From Pseudobutyrivibrio ruminis (lineage in GTDB: Bacteria; Bacillota; Clostridia; Lachnospirales; Lachnospiraceae): a stretch of 64,000 nt of DNA. The stretch covers positions 18,683-82,682 of the forward strand of contig NZ_SVET01000012.1 of assembly GCF_015057245.1 (NCBI RefSeq), read 5' to 3'. The notes beneath the pieces are model-generated. The model ran no database searches. It was not told where the DNA came from and saw nothing but the letters and a program-made list of their open reading frames with translations. Position numbers and translations under genes: made by a program. Below are positions 8,788 through 18,492 of this stretch, piece by piece (the stretch's first letter is position 1; each line of letters starts with the position of its first letter).

Positions 8788-10110
8788 ATGAAAAAGGTAG
8801 TTAAATTTGGCGGAAGTTCATTAGCTGATGCAGGTCAGTTTAAGAAGGTTGGGGACATCATCCGCGCAGACGAAAACAGGGTATTTGTAGTACCATCTGC
8901 ACCAGGAAAGAGAAATAGCAAAGATACTAAAGTTACAGATATGCTTATTGCCACATATGAGGCAGCAAAAGCAGGCAAGGATGTTACAGAAAACCTTGCA
9001 GCAATTAAGGCAAGATACGATGAAATCATTACAGGTCTGGACTTAAAAGGCTTTTCTCTTGATGAGGATTTTAAAAAGATTGCCGCTGATATTAAAGAAG
9101 ACCTTTCATTAGACTATTTAGCAAGCCGTGGAGAGTTCCTTAACGGCAAGATTATGGCAGAATATTTAGGCTATGATTTCATCGATGCAAAGGATGTTAT
9201 TTTCTTCAACGAAGAAGGACAGCTTAACGCATATAAAACAGAAAAGACAATGTCAAAGGCCCTTGAGGAACATCCACATGCTGTTATTCCAGGCTTCTAC
9301 GGATGCGGTAAAGATGGCAAAGTTAAGACTTTCTCACGCGGTGGTTCTGATGTTACTGGCTCAATCGTCGCAGGTGCTGCAAAAGTTGATGTATATGAGA
9401 ACTGGACTGATGTTTCAGGTTTCTTGATTTGCGACCCACGTATCGTAAAGAATCCAGTTGCTATGCAGACAATCACCTACAGAGAGCTTCGCGAGCTTTC
9501 TTATATGGGCGCTTCAGTGCTTCATGAAGATGCTATCTTCCCAGTTCGCTCAGCAGGTATTCCTATCAATATCAAGAACACTAACAAGCCAGATGATGAA
9601 GGTACATGGATTGTAGAAAGCACTGGACAGCGCAATGAATATGTCATCACAGGTATTGCTGGTAAGAAGGGCTTCTGTACAGTTCTTATTACTAAGTCAC
9701 TTATGAACTCTGAGGTAGGTTTCTGTAGAAAGGCTCTTCAGGCGTTTGAGGACAATGGAATTTGTATCGAGCATATGCCTTCAGGTATCGATACTATGAC
9801 TGTAGTTGTTCACGAGGATGAGTTCATCAATAAGGAGCAGGCTGTAGTTTCAGCTATCCACAGAAACTGTTCACCAGACTCTATCGAAATCGAGTCAGAT
9901 CTTGCACTTATTGCAGTTGTAGGCCGTGGTATGAAAAACACTCGTGGTACTGCCGGCAGAATCTTTGCAGCACTTAGCCATGCCCATGTAAATGTACGTA
10001 TGATTGATCAGGGCTCTTCCGAGCTTAATATCATAATTGGTGTGGAAAATGCAGATTTTGAAGCAGCAGTTAAAGCTATCTACGATATTTTTGTAACTAC
10101 AAAGTTATAA
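8788..10110 (+). CDS. lysC: Aspartate kinase
   Basis: A 440-residue aspartokinase, the first step from aspartate to lysine, threonine and methionine. The N-terminal kinase motif VVKFGGSSLADAG and the nucleotide-binding SRGGSDVTGS are present. The C-terminal third carries two ACT regulatory modules (ITGIAGKKGFCTVLI and LALIAVVGRGMKNTRG), implying feedback control by an end-product amino acid. Length is normal for a monofunctional enzyme. Ribosome site GGAAGAGG. It is alone in its unit. The preceding inverted repeat links it to the upstream amino-acid/peptide transporters. Which of several paralogues this is cannot be settled here. Confidence 0.9.
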   Translation: MKKVVKFGGSSLADAGQFKKVGDIIRADENRVFVVPSAPGKRNSKDTKVTDMLIATYEAAKAGKDVTENLAAIKARYDEIITGLDLKGFSLDEDFKKIAADIKEDLSLDYLASRGEFLNGKIMAEYLGYDFIDAKDVIFFNEEGQLNAYKTEKTMSKALEEHPHAVIPGFYGCGKDGKVKTFSRGGSDVTGSIVAGAAKVDVYENWTDVSGFLICDPRIVKNPVAMQTITYRELRELSYMGASVLHEDAIFPVRSAGIPINIKNTNKPDDEGTWIVESTGQRNEYVITGIAGKKGFCTVLITKSLMNSEVGFCRKALQAFEDNGICIEHMPSGIDTMTVVVHEDEFINKEQAVVSAIHRNCSPDSIEIESDLALIAVVGRGMKNTRGTAGRIFAALSHAHVNVRMIDQGSSELNIIIGVENADFEAAVKAIYDIFVTTKL

Positions 10111-10162
10111 TCTGACATATTTTACAAATTCTTATTAATATCAAAAAACTCTATTTTCATTA

Positions 10163-10248
10163 TTGACTAAACAATTAAATTGTCTTATATTCTTGTTATT
10201 GGGGATTGAAAAAATCCCCAATAATCAAGATGCGCAACCAATTGCGCA
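10163..10248 (+). promoter_or_regulatory. Amylase promoter with three nested inverted repeats
   Basis: Promoter TTGACT (10163-10168), 17 nt, TATATT (10186-10191). The spacer contains the palindrome ACAATT-A-AATTGT (10171-10183). The presumed transcript start coincides with a perfect 12-bp hairpin TTATTGGGGATT-GAAAA-AATCCCCAATAA (10196-10224). Next comes TGCGCAA-CCAA-TTGCGCA (10231-10248), which resembles LacI-family operators. Repression at the promoter, and possibly leader-hairpin control or mRNA stabilisation, are inferences. Confidence 0.65.
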
Positions 10249-10335
10249 ACAACTTAATAATGTTTCAATTTTGGAGCTTTAGTTATTAGGCCGACTAAGG
10301 ATTCAAAGCATGTAATGGAAAGGGAGGTTCTATTC

Positions 10336-13300
10336 ATGAAAAGAATGGGGAAGGTGACAAAACGAATTGTCACAGTCTGCATTGCTTTTGCTATGTTACT
10401 AGGATTACCTGGTGCAAATCTAGCAATGCTATCAGAAAATGGCCTAAACACAGTTCAGGCCGCATCAAAGGTCAGCAGAGAGTCGGTTCACGACGGAGCT
10501 ATTCTTCACGCATTTTGTTGGAATTTTAATACTATCAAGGAGAATATGGCAGATATTGCAGCTGCAGGATATACAGCTGTCCAAACATCACCTATTAATG
10601 ATTGCCTGTCTACAGAGCCAGGTCTTACTTTGTATAGTGATTCTGGTAAGTGGTATTACCATTATCAGCCTACTGATTGGGTTATTGGAAACTACCAGCT
10701 TGGCACAAGGGATGAGTTTAAGGCTATGTGCGAAACCGCCGATGAATATGGAATCGCTGTAATAGTTGATATTGATCCAAATCATACAACACCATTATTC
10801 AATCAAATCAGTCAAAAATTCCTTGATGCTGTAGGTGCAAGCTACGATGATGTAACTAATCTTTATCACATCAATGGCTCAGATGTATCAAGAAATATTG
10901 ATTACAGTGATAGAGTGTCAGTTGTTTATGACCCAATGGGTGGTTTGCCAGATGTTGATACAGAAAGTGACGCTTTCCAGGCATATTTCTATCAGTTCTT
11001 AGCAGATTGTATTGATTGCGGTGCTGATGGATTCAGAATTGATACTGCAAAGCATATTGCACTTCCAGATGATGGAGTTCCAGAAGCTTATGCAGGTCAG
11101 GAAGATAGAAATGATTTCTATCCAAATATGAAGTCATATATTGATGATTTAGATACAGTGGACTATGAAGATTTGTTTGTATATGGAGAAGTTCTTCAGG
11201 GTGATACAGACAGACTTGCAGCATATCAGGATATGCTTGGAGGAACTACAGCCAGCAACTACGGTGCGAAAATCAGAAGTGCTGTTTCATCAGGTTCACT
11301 TTCTGCAAGCAAACTAGAAAGCTATGGCATTAGCGATGATACAACTACAGGAACAACCTATACAGCTGATTCCGACAAGCTTGTTACTTGGGTTGAATCA
11401 CATGACAACTACATAAATGACAAATCTTATAACACAGTTGATGACACTGAGGTAATCCTTGGTTGGGCTATAATTGCTTCAAGAGAAGCTGGAACACCAC
11501 TGTTTTTCAGCCGACCAAATAACAGCTCTGCTGAAAATCCTTGGGGAGATAATGTTCTAGGCGCAGCAGGTTCAGATTTATATAAAGATCCTCAGGTTGT
11601 TGCAGTTAATAAGTTTAGAACTGCCATGGCAGGCGAGGATGAATACCTTAGAAATCCAAATGGAAATAATTCTGTTCTCATGGTTGAGAGAGGTACAAAG
11701 GGAGCTGTTATAATCAACGGTTCTGATGAAACATTTGACCTAGAATCAGAGACAAATCTTGCAGATGGCACATACATTAATTCTGTTGAAGGTGAAGATA
11801 GCATCTTTACAGTGCAGGATGGAGTTATTTCTGGAAAAATAGCAGCAAAGTCAGTTGTTGTTCTTGATGAAGCAACTGATGGGGAGTATTCCACGCTGTT
11901 CTTCTTTAACTCAAAACAGTGGTCTTCTGTTAGTGCCATTGTTGATGATAATACTTATGATTGTGATAGCACTGGTGATGGTTGGTGGAAAGTTACCATT
12001 CCATCAGAAGAATTCGAAGTAGTATTTACAGATGGAACAAGCAAATCAGATAAGTTTTCAATTACAAGTACTTCAGGAAAATATTTGACTGGAGAAAACA
12101 GCACTTGCTACATGACAAAGGCTGAGGCAGAAAAGGCAATTGGCGTTGTAACCACATCAGTGTATTTCTATAACACAGAGGAATGGTCAACAGTTAAAGC
12201 CTATGCTTGGCTGGATGGTGGTGCACAGATTTTTGGAGGATGGCCAGGAGCTACAGCTAAAAATGAGGGAGACTATTGGTGGAGAGCTGATGTCAAGCTT
12301 ATGAGCGACGATGATTTCTCTATCATATTTAATAACGGCTCTGGCGCACAGACTGTAGATATAAAGATTTCCGATAAGACATATATCGCTTTAGATGGTG
12401 GTAGCAGCAATGGAAATCTTACAGTAGGTCTTTACAGTTCAAAGGATGAGGCTATGGATGCTACTGGAATTTATCCGGATAAGACTACTGTTTACTTCTA
12501 TAACACAAAGGGCTGGGAGACAGTTGGAGTTTATACATGGGGTGCAGTAAGCCTTGGGGATTGGCCAGGCCAGGAGGCAACCTATGATGGCGATGATTGG
12601 TGGAAGATGACCATCAACGCGGCACCAGGTGATGACTTCAATATCATTTTCAATGACATGGGAAAAGGTAGTCAGACTGGTGATTTAAAGGTTACAAGTA
12701 TTAAAAATGTTTACTTCTGGGGCAGCAATGCCTATGGCTCAAAGGAAGAAGCTGAAGCAGCCGCAAAAGCAGCATCAGAGCGAGAAGCTGAAGAAGTTGA
12801 AGAAGAGGATGGATACACTCTAGTATATTTCTACGATGAAAATCAGTGGGATGATGTATATGTATATGCTTGGGGAGGCAATTACAACAATTGCATTGGC
12901 GATTGGCCAGGTACCCAGATGACATTTATTGGCGATAATTGGTACGCTGCAAATGTATTAACAGAAGCAATTGAAAAAACTGATTTACACTTAATCTTCA
13001 ATAATGGTAATGGAACACAGTTAGACGACAATGTAATGACAGACAAGACAAAGCTTTACTTTGTATCTAGAAGCACTGATGCATTTTCTTCTAAAGATGA
13101 GGTTATGGAGCTAGTTGGAAAAACCACAGAAGAAGATGACGATGATGATAATGATGTAACATACAAAGATGTAGAGGAAGAGACAGAAGTAGCTGATGGC
13201 ATGGTTCGTGTGTACTATCAGCTGGGTGCAGATTGGGATAGCGATGTATTTATGTATGCATGGCTGAAACAGGCTGATGGAAATAGTGGAGGCTTACCTT

Positions 13301-14316
13301 TAGGAGAGTGGCCAGGAACCAAGATGACTCATATCGGAAAAGGTTGGCATTATGTGGATATTCCAGAGGAATACTGGAATATGCGCGGGGAGAGCGAAGA
13401 GTTGTCTGAAGATGAAGAAGATGTAGAAGAGGAAGAACCAACAGAGGTAGATGAAGACAACGAAGATATTGAAGAAGAGTTGCCAGAAGAGAGTAGTGAT
13501 GAAGAATTTGATGAAGAAGTAGAAGAGGATGCTGATGCTCAAGAGGAAGAAGCAGTAGAAGAGGATGCTGATACTCAAGAGGATGAAGCAGAAGATGAGG
13601 GGTTAACTATAGCAAGTAATAATGTGTATGTGGTAGGTGATACAGGCTGCACATTAAAGCTAATTATTAACGATAAAGGAACTCATCAGCAGATTGACGA
13701 CGCGGAGACTTTAGTAACAACTAATCGTCCAACAGATGAAGAGCTTGGAAAGACAACAGAGGCCACAGATGACAATAAGGAAGAGAATAACACTTCTAAT
13801 AATGAGAGCTCTACAAGCGCAGGCCAGACAAGTTCATCATCAAGCTCAAGCCAGGCAAGCACAAGTACATCAAGTAGCGCAACTTCATCAACAAGTACAA
13901 GTACATCAAGCTCATCAACAAGTGTAAGTGCTTCTACAAGCACAGATGAAACAGCTGCTACAGATGCTACAACTACTACAGACAATACAGCTACAGCAGA
14001 CACTGAGTCAGAAACTCCTAATGAGAAGACTACAGTTACAAAGACTGCATCAAATGCTACTAAGGAATCATCAAAGGATACAACCTCAGATGATTCTAAT
14101 ACTACAGCTTTAACTGCAACTACAGAGGAAGCTGATAGCAACACAGATTCTCAGAGCATTCAGGATGCAGAAACACCAGCAGCAGCTACTGAAACAGAAA
14201 GCGGAAATACTGCACTTGTTATAGTACTAATAGTAGTGATGATAGCATTTGCCGGTGGAGGAGCTTTTGTGATATCTCAGGGAGGATTGGCAAGATTCTT
14301 AACTAAGAAAAAATAA
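10336..14316 (+). CDS. Membrane-anchored extracellular alpha-amylase (GH13) with five starch-binding modules
   Basis: A 1326-residue secreted enzyme. The signal peptide ends near VQAAS. The GH13 barrel (about 45-430) has nucleophile D236 (GFRIDTAKH), acid/base E285 (YGEVLQG) and D357 (ESHDNY). Five CBM26-like repeats start near residues 517, 605, 716, 827 and 956 (VYFYNT..W....Y.W....GDWPG pattern). The fifth is interrupted by a roughly 70-residue Glu/Asp-rich insert (nt 13390-13599) before it resumes at NNVYVVGDTG. A Ser/Thr-rich linker then leads to a C-terminal membrane helix and KKK tail, with no LPXTG motif, so the enzyme is probably held on the cell surface. The ATG at 10336 has AAAGGGAGG upstream. 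Surface amylases of this architecture are known in Butyrivibrio and Roseburia. Confidence 0.93.
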   Translation: MKRMGKVTKRIVTVCIAFAMLLGLPGANLAMLSENGLNTVQAASKVSRESVHDGAILHAFCWNFNTIKENMADIAAAGYTAVQTSPINDCLSTEPGLTLYSDSGKWYYHYQPTDWVIGNYQLGTRDEFKAMCETADEYGIAVIVDIDPNHTTPLFNQISQKFLDAVGASYDDVTNLYHINGSDVSRNIDYSDRVSVVYDPMGGLPDVDTESDAFQAYFYQFLADCIDCGADGFRIDTAKHIALPDDGVPEAYAGQEDRNDFYPNMKSYIDDLDTVDYEDLFVYGEVLQGDTDRLAAYQDMLGGTTASNYGAKIRSAVSSGSLSASKLESYGISDDTTTGTTYTADSDKLVTWVESHDNYINDKSYNTVDDTEVILGWAIIASREAGTPLFFSRPNNSSAENPWGDNVLGAAGSDLYKDPQVVAVNKFRTAMAGEDEYLRNPNGNNSVLMVERGTKGAVIINGSDETFDLESETNLADGTYINSVEGEDSIFTVQDGVISGKIAAKSVVVLDEATDGEYSTLFFFNSKQWSSVSAIVDDNTYDCDSTGDGWWKVTIPSEEFEVVFTDGTSKSDKFSITSTSGKYLTGENSTCYMTKAEAEKAIGVVTTSVYFYNTEEWSTVKAYAWLDGGAQIFGGWPGATAKNEGDYWWRADVKLMSDDDFSIIFNNGSGAQTVDIKISDKTYIALDGGSSNGNLTVGLYSSKDEAMDATGIYPDKTTVYFYNTKGWETVGVYTWGAVSLGDWPGQEATYDGDDWWKMTINAAPGDDFNIIFNDMGKGSQTGDLKVTSIKNVYFWGSNAYGSKEEAEAAAKAASEREAEEVEEEDGYTLVYFYDENQWDDVYVYAWGGNYNNCIGDWPGTQMTFIGDNWYAANVLTEAIEKTDLHLIFNNGNGTQLDDNVMTDKTKLYFVSRSTDAFSSKDEVMELVGKTTEEDDDDDNDVTYKDVEEETEVADGMVRVYYQLGADWDSDVFMYAWLKQADGNSGGLPLGEWPGTKMTHIGKGWHYVDIPEEYWNMRGESEELSEDEEDVEEEEPTEVDEDNEDIEEELPEESSDEEFDEEVEEDADAQEEEAVEEDADTQEDEAEDEGLTIASNNVYVVGDTGCTLKLIINDKGTHQQIDDAETLVTTNRPTDEELGKTTEATDDNKEENNTSNNESSTSAGQTSSSSSSSQASTSTSSSATSSTSTSTSSSSTSVSASTSTDETAATDATTTTDNTATADTESETPNEKTTVTKTASNATKESSKDTTSDDSNTTALTATTEEADSNTDSQSIQDAETPAAATETESGNTALVIVLIVVMIAFAGGGAFVISQGGLARFLTKKK
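13525..13602 (+). repeat. Tandem acidic coding repeat within the amylase
   Basis: Two imperfect copies of a unit encoding EEDADAQEEEAV and EEDADTQEDEAE, within a longer Glu/Asp-rich stretch. Replication slippage is the likely origin. Confidence 0.7.
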
Positions 14317-14406
14317 TACATAATAGTGTAAAGATGGGTGAATTTTTTGTTTCCTCAAAAGGCTACATATGGTATACTACCTACAGTTTAGGAAGGAAGG
14401 TACAGT

Positions 14407-15696
14407 ATGAGCCTTATAATAAAAAACGGAAGGGTTTTGAATCCACCTACAAACACAGACGAAATATTAGATATTAAGATAGACGGGAACAGTATTTCAG
14501 CTATTGAGGCTGAAATTGTTCCCGTTTTTTCTGATACGGTAATCGATGCAAAGGGCTGCTATGTGTTCCCTGGTCTTATCGATATGCACGTTCATTTCAG
14601 AGATCCGGGGCAGACTGCTAAGGAAGATATTGAGACAGGTTCAAAGGCCGCAGCAAGAGGTGGTGTTACAACTGTTCTTGCTATGCCAAATACAAAGCCA
14701 GTGGTTGATAATCCTGAGCTTGTAAACTATGTCCATGATAAGGGCAAGGCAGTTGGCCTATGCAGAGTGCTTCAGGTTGGTTCAGTTACAAAGGGAATGG
14801 AAGGCAAGGAGCTTTCTGATTTGGATGGGATGATTAATGCCGGCATCCCAGCTATTTCCGAGGACGGTAAATCTGTTATGGATTCCGGCTTATATCGAGA
14901 GGCTATGAAAATCGTGGCAAAGAAAAATGTTCCAGTTCTTGCTCATTGTGAGGATATCAATCTTGTTCAGGGCGGCGTTATGAACATGGGAACAAAATCC
15001 GATTCCATGGGAGAAAAGGGAATCAGCAACGCAGTAGAAAACATCATTGAAGCCCGTGACATTATGCTTGCAGAAGAGACAGGGGCTACACTTCATCTTT
15101 GTCATTGCTCCACAAAGGAAAGCTATGACATTCTTAAAGAGGCAAAGGCTAGAGGAATCAAGGTATCTGGCGAAGTTTGTCCTCATCATTTTACACTTAC
15201 AGAAGACGATATCGTCCCAGGTGACGGCAATTATAAAATGAATCCACCAGTTCGTACAGCTGAAGATAGAGAGGCACTGAGACGTGGCCTTGCGGAGGGC
15301 GTATTTGAGGTAATATCTACAGACCACGCTCCACACACAGCAGAAGAAAAAGCCAAGGGCTTTGCATCACCATTTGGGATAGTTGGTCTTGAAACATCAG
15401 CCAGCCTTGCATACACAGAACTTGTGTTATCCGGTCTTATCACACCACTTACAATGGCTGCATATATGAGTAGCAATCCAGCTAGAATCCTTGGTAGACA
15501 GGATTTGGGAGATATATCTGTTGGTAAAGTAGCAGATATCACAATCTTTGATCCAACTATCGAATATGAAATTCATGCTGCCGACTTTGTTGGCAAGTCA
15601 AAGAATATGCCTTATGAGAATCGAAAGGTACAGGGAAAAGTTGTAAAAACTATATTTGGAGGTAATGTTGTATATGAAACGCATGCTAAAAGCTAA
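14407..15696 (+). CDS. pyrC: Dihydroorotase
   Basis: A 429-residue class I (PyrC/AllB-type) dihydroorotase that closes carbamoyl-aspartate to dihydroorotate. The metal-binding DMHVHFRDPG, the AHCED motif, HLCHCST and the catalytic STDHAPH are all present. It begins a four-gene pyrimidine operon (pyrC-pyrF-pyrK-pyrD) with short gaps. Ribosome site GGAAGGAAGG. The 90-nt upstream region contains a likely -10 (TATACT, 14373-14378) but no PyrR-type attenuator that I can see. Confidence 0.95.
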   Translation: MSLIIKNGRVLNPPTNTDEILDIKIDGNSISAIEAEIVPVFSDTVIDAKGCYVFPGLIDMHVHFRDPGQTAKEDIETGSKAAARGGVTTVLAMPNTKPVVDNPELVNYVHDKGKAVGLCRVLQVGSVTKGMEGKELSDLDGMINAGIPAISEDGKSVMDSGLYREAMKIVAKKNVPVLAHCEDINLVQGGVMNMGTKSDSMGEKGISNAVENIIEARDIMLAEETGATLHLCHCSTKESYDILKEAKARGIKVSGEVCPHHFTLTEDDIVPGDGNYKMNPPVRTAEDREALRRGLAEGVFEVISTDHAPHTAEEKAKGFASPFGIVGLETSASLAYTELVLSGLITPLTMAAYMSSNPARILGRQDLGDISVGKVADITIFDPTIEYEIHAADFVGKSKNMPYENRKVQGKVVKTIFGGNVVYETHAKS

Positions 15697-15737
15697 CTGT
15701 AAGGAAGCTTTTAGTATGCCAAGAAAAGGAGAATATT

Positions 15738-16658
15738 ATGATAACTAAATTAATTGAACAAATTATTGAGAAGAACGCACCAATAGTTGTAGGTTTAGAC
15801 CCAACAATGAAGCTTATGCCAAAGTCACTTGTTGATAAGTGGATAGGTGAATGCGGCCAGACACTTGAGGCAGTAGGCGAGGCTATGTTCGACTACAACA
15901 GACAGATTATGGATGCCACTGCAGATTTGATTCCAGCAGTAAAGCCACAGATTGCTATGTATGAAAGCTATGGCATCCCAGGTATGATTGCTTACAAAAA
16001 GACAGTTGATTATGCAAAGGAACTTGGTCTTATCGTTATTGCAGATATCAAGCGTGGTGACATTGGCTCCACATCTACAGCATATGCTCTTGGCCACCTT
16101 GGTTCAGTTCAGGTGGGCGAGTACAAGTATCAGGGCTTTGATGCAGACATGGCTACAGTAAACCCATATCTTGGAACAGATGGCGTTAAGCCTTTTGTAG
16201 ATGTTTGTAAGGAAGAGGACAAGGGAATCTTTGTACTTTGTAAGACATCAAATCCATCATCAGGAGAATTCCAGGATAGACTTATCGACGGCAGACCACT
16301 TTACGAGCACATGGCTGAGAAAATCGAAGAGTGGGGTGCAGACACTCGCGAGGGCAACTACTCTAATGTAGGTGCAGTAGTTGGTGCTACTTATCCAGAG
16401 ATGGGTGCAAAGCTTCGTAAGCTTATGCCTCACACATATATCCTTGTGCCAGGCTACGGTGCACAGGGCGGTAAGGGGGCTGACCTTGTAAACTTCTTCA
16501 ATGAGGATGGCCTTGGCGCTATTGTAAACTCAAGCCGTGGCATCATCTCAGCATACCAGCAGGAGAAATATGCGAAGTATGGGGAAGAGAACTTTGCAGG
16601 AGCAAGTAGAGCAGCTGTAGAGGATATGCTCGCTGATATCCGCGGAGCCCTTAAGTAA
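15738..16658 (+). CDS. pyrF: Orotidine 5'-phosphate decarboxylase
   Basis: A 306-residue OMP decarboxylase of the longer bacterial type (about 300 residues rather than 230). It has the signature ADIKRGDIGSTS, with the catalytic Asp-Lys-Asp network, and the phosphate-binding loop GYGAQGG followed by NSSRGI. It performs the last step of UMP synthesis. It lies 41 nt after pyrC and 24 nt before pyrK. Ribosome site AAAGGAG. Confidence 0.95.
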   Translation: MITKLIEQIIEKNAPIVVGLDPTMKLMPKSLVDKWIGECGQTLEAVGEAMFDYNRQIMDATADLIPAVKPQIAMYESYGIPGMIAYKKTVDYAKELGLIVIADIKRGDIGSTSTAYALGHLGSVQVGEYKYQGFDADMATVNPYLGTDGVKPFVDVCKEEDKGIFVLCKTSNPSSGEFQDRLIDGRPLYEHMAEKIEEWGADTREGNYSNVGAVVGATYPEMGAKLRKLMPHTYILVPGYGAQGGKGADLVNFFNEDGLGAIVNSSRGIISAYQQEKYAKYGEENFAGASRAAVEDMLADIRGALK

Positions 16659-16682
16659 GTTAAGTAAGGAGTTTAATAAAAT

Positions 16683-17447
16683 ATGAAAATAAAAGAAAGA
16701 GCTACAATAGTAGCCCAGAAAAAACTGGCAGAAGGTGTATATAGCCTTGAACTTGAGACAAATGCAACCAAATATGCAGTCCCTGGTCAGTTCATAAATA
16801 TATTTTCAAATGACAAGAGCAAGCTATTACCTCGTCCAATCAGCATTTGTGAAATCAACGAGTTAAAAAATACTCTTCGAGTGGTATTTCGAGTTGTAGG
16901 CGAAGGCACAACAGAGTTTTCTGAGCTTAAAGCTGGCGACACTGTAGAGATCCTTGGTCCTCTTGGAAATGGTTTTCCACTTGAGGGAGAAAAGGCTATT
17001 GTAGTTGGTGGCGGAATTGGTGTACCTCCAATGCTAGAGCTTGCAAAGCAGTTGAAGGGCTCTGTTACAGCAGTAATGGGATATCGCAACGATGATTTAT
17101 TCCTTGCCGATGAATTTATTGATGCAGCAGCTGATGTAATTATCGCTACAGATGATGGCTCAGTAGGAGTTCACGGCACTGTTGTGGATGCTATGAAAGA
17201 AAATGATTTGACTGCAGATGTTATCTATGCTTGTGGCCCAAAGCCAATGCTTAGAGGCGTTGCACAGTATGCCCTTGAAAAAGGCATCAAATGCTATGTT
17301 TCAATGGAAGAGAGAATGGCATGTGGTGTTGGTGCATGCTTGGGATGCGTATGCCAGTCTAAAGAAGTAGATGATCACAGCCACGTTAAAAATAAAAGAG
17401 TCTGCAAAGACGGTCCAGTTTTCTTATCTACGGAGGTGGAATTGTAA
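16683..17447 (+). CDS. pyrK: Dihydroorotate dehydrogenase electron-transfer subunit
   Basis: A 254-residue flavin/iron-sulfur subunit that passes electrons from PyrD to NAD+. The FAD-binding region (LLPRPISICEI), an NAD-binding segment (VVGGGIGVPPMLELAKQL) and the [2Fe-2S] cysteines (ACGVGACLGCVC plus a later VCKDGP) are in the usual order. Its stop overlaps the pyrD start by one base (GTAATG), as expected for obligate partners. Confidence 0.95.
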   Translation: MKIKERATIVAQKKLAEGVYSLELETNATKYAVPGQFINIFSNDKSKLLPRPISICEINELKNTLRVVFRVVGEGTTEFSELKAGDTVEILGPLGNGFPLEGEKAIVVGGGIGVPPMLELAKQLKGSVTAVMGYRNDDLFLADEFIDAAADVIIATDDGSVGVHGTVVDAMKENDLTADVIYACGPKPMLRGVAQYALEKGIKCYVSMEERMACGVGACLGCVCQSKEVDDHSHVKNKRVCKDGPVFLSTEVEL

Positions 17448-18355
17448 TGAATACAAAGGTTACTATCGCAGGAGTAGAATTTCAGAATCCTATTATGGAA
17501 GCTTCAGGAACCTTTGGTTCAGGTATGGAGTATTCAGAATTTGTAGACTTAAATAAGCTTGGTGCTGTTGTTACAAAAGGCGTTGCAAATGTGCCTTGGC
17601 CAGGTAATCCAACACCAAGAATTGCCGAGGTAAAATCAGGCATGCTTAACGCCATCGGCCTGCAGAATCCAGGGGTTGAGGTGTTCTGTGAAAGAGATTT
17701 AAAATTCCTTGAACAGTACAAAGATACAAAGGTAGTGGTTAATGTTTGCGGTCATTCAGCCGAAGAATATATTGAAGTGGTAGATAGATTGGCAGATGAA
17801 AAGCGAGTTGATATGCTAGAAATCAACATCTCTTGTCCTAACGTTAAAGAGGGCGGAATCGCTTTTGGTCAGGATCCTAAGGCAGTAGAAGAAATCACAA
17901 GACTTGTGAAATCTCATGCAAAGCAGCCAATCGTCATGAAGCTTTCTCCAAACGTTACAGACATCAAGGTTATGGCAAAAGCTGCGGAAGCTGGGGGAGC
18001 GGATGCCATTTCCCTTATTAATACTCTTACAGGGATGAAAATCGATGTTGAACGTCAAAGCTTTGTACTGGCAAACAAAACCGGTGGTATGTCAGGTCCT
18101 GCTGTTCATCCTATAGCTGTTCGTATGGTCTATGAGTGTGCTTCTACAGTTTCAATTCCAATTATAGGAATGGGTGGAATTTCAACATGGGAAGATGCAA
18201 TTGAAATGATGCTTGCGGGGGCAACTGCCGTTTCAATTGGTACAGCTAATTTCTACAATCCTACAGCAACACTGGATATACTTAACGGAATGAAGGATTA
18301 TATGGAGAGGAAGGGTATTGAGGATATCAACAATATAATAGGCATAGTGAAATAA
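17447..18355 (+). CDS. pyrD: Dihydroorotate dehydrogenase, class 1B catalytic subunit
   Basis: A 302-residue FMN enzyme that oxidises dihydroorotate to orotate and works with PyrK. Motifs are NPIMEASGTFGSG, EINISCPNVKEGG with the catalytic Cys of class 1, MKLSPNVTDI and IIGMGGISTWEDA. It is the last gene of the pyrimidine operon. Ribosome site GGAGGTGG. Confidence 0.95.
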   Translation: MNTKVTIAGVEFQNPIMEASGTFGSGMEYSEFVDLNKLGAVVTKGVANVPWPGNPTPRIAEVKSGMLNAIGLQNPGVEVFCERDLKFLEQYKDTKVVVNVCGHSAEEYIEVVDRLADEKRVDMLEINISCPNVKEGGIAFGQDPKAVEEITRLVKSHAKQPIVMKLSPNVTDIKVMAKAAEAGGADAISLINTLTGMKIDVERQSFVLANKTGGMSGPAVHPIAVRMVYECASTVSIPIIGMGGISTWEDAIEMMLAGATAVSIGTANFYNPTATLDILNGMKDYMERKGIEDINNIIGIVK

Positions 18356-18392
18356 GGTTTTGCTACACATAATAATTGAATGGTTACATTGT

Positions 18393-18432
18393 TCACGGAA
18401 ATTTCTCACAATATACTCAGATTTTTCCGTGA
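18393..18432. other. Hairpin between pyrD and mecA
   Basis: TCACGGAAA (18393-18401) pairs with TTTCCGTGA (18424-18432) across a 22-nt AT-rich loop. It is not followed by a T run, so it is a weak terminator candidate or a leader structure for mecA. Confidence 0.4.
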
Positions 18433-18492
18433 CACTTTCAAATTCATTTGCTAAACTTTATTTACGTCCACAATTTGAAAGGAGGGGAGCTG

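Noticed and set aside
13686..14144. A 152-codon minus-strand frame opposite the amylase linker
   Set aside because: Val/Ser-rich composition is the antisense of the Ser/Thr repeat; the plus-strand gene is certain.
14317..14406. PyrR-type attenuator before the pyrimidine operon
   Set aside because: Only 90 nt, no PyrR-binding loop or terminator/antiterminator pair seen.
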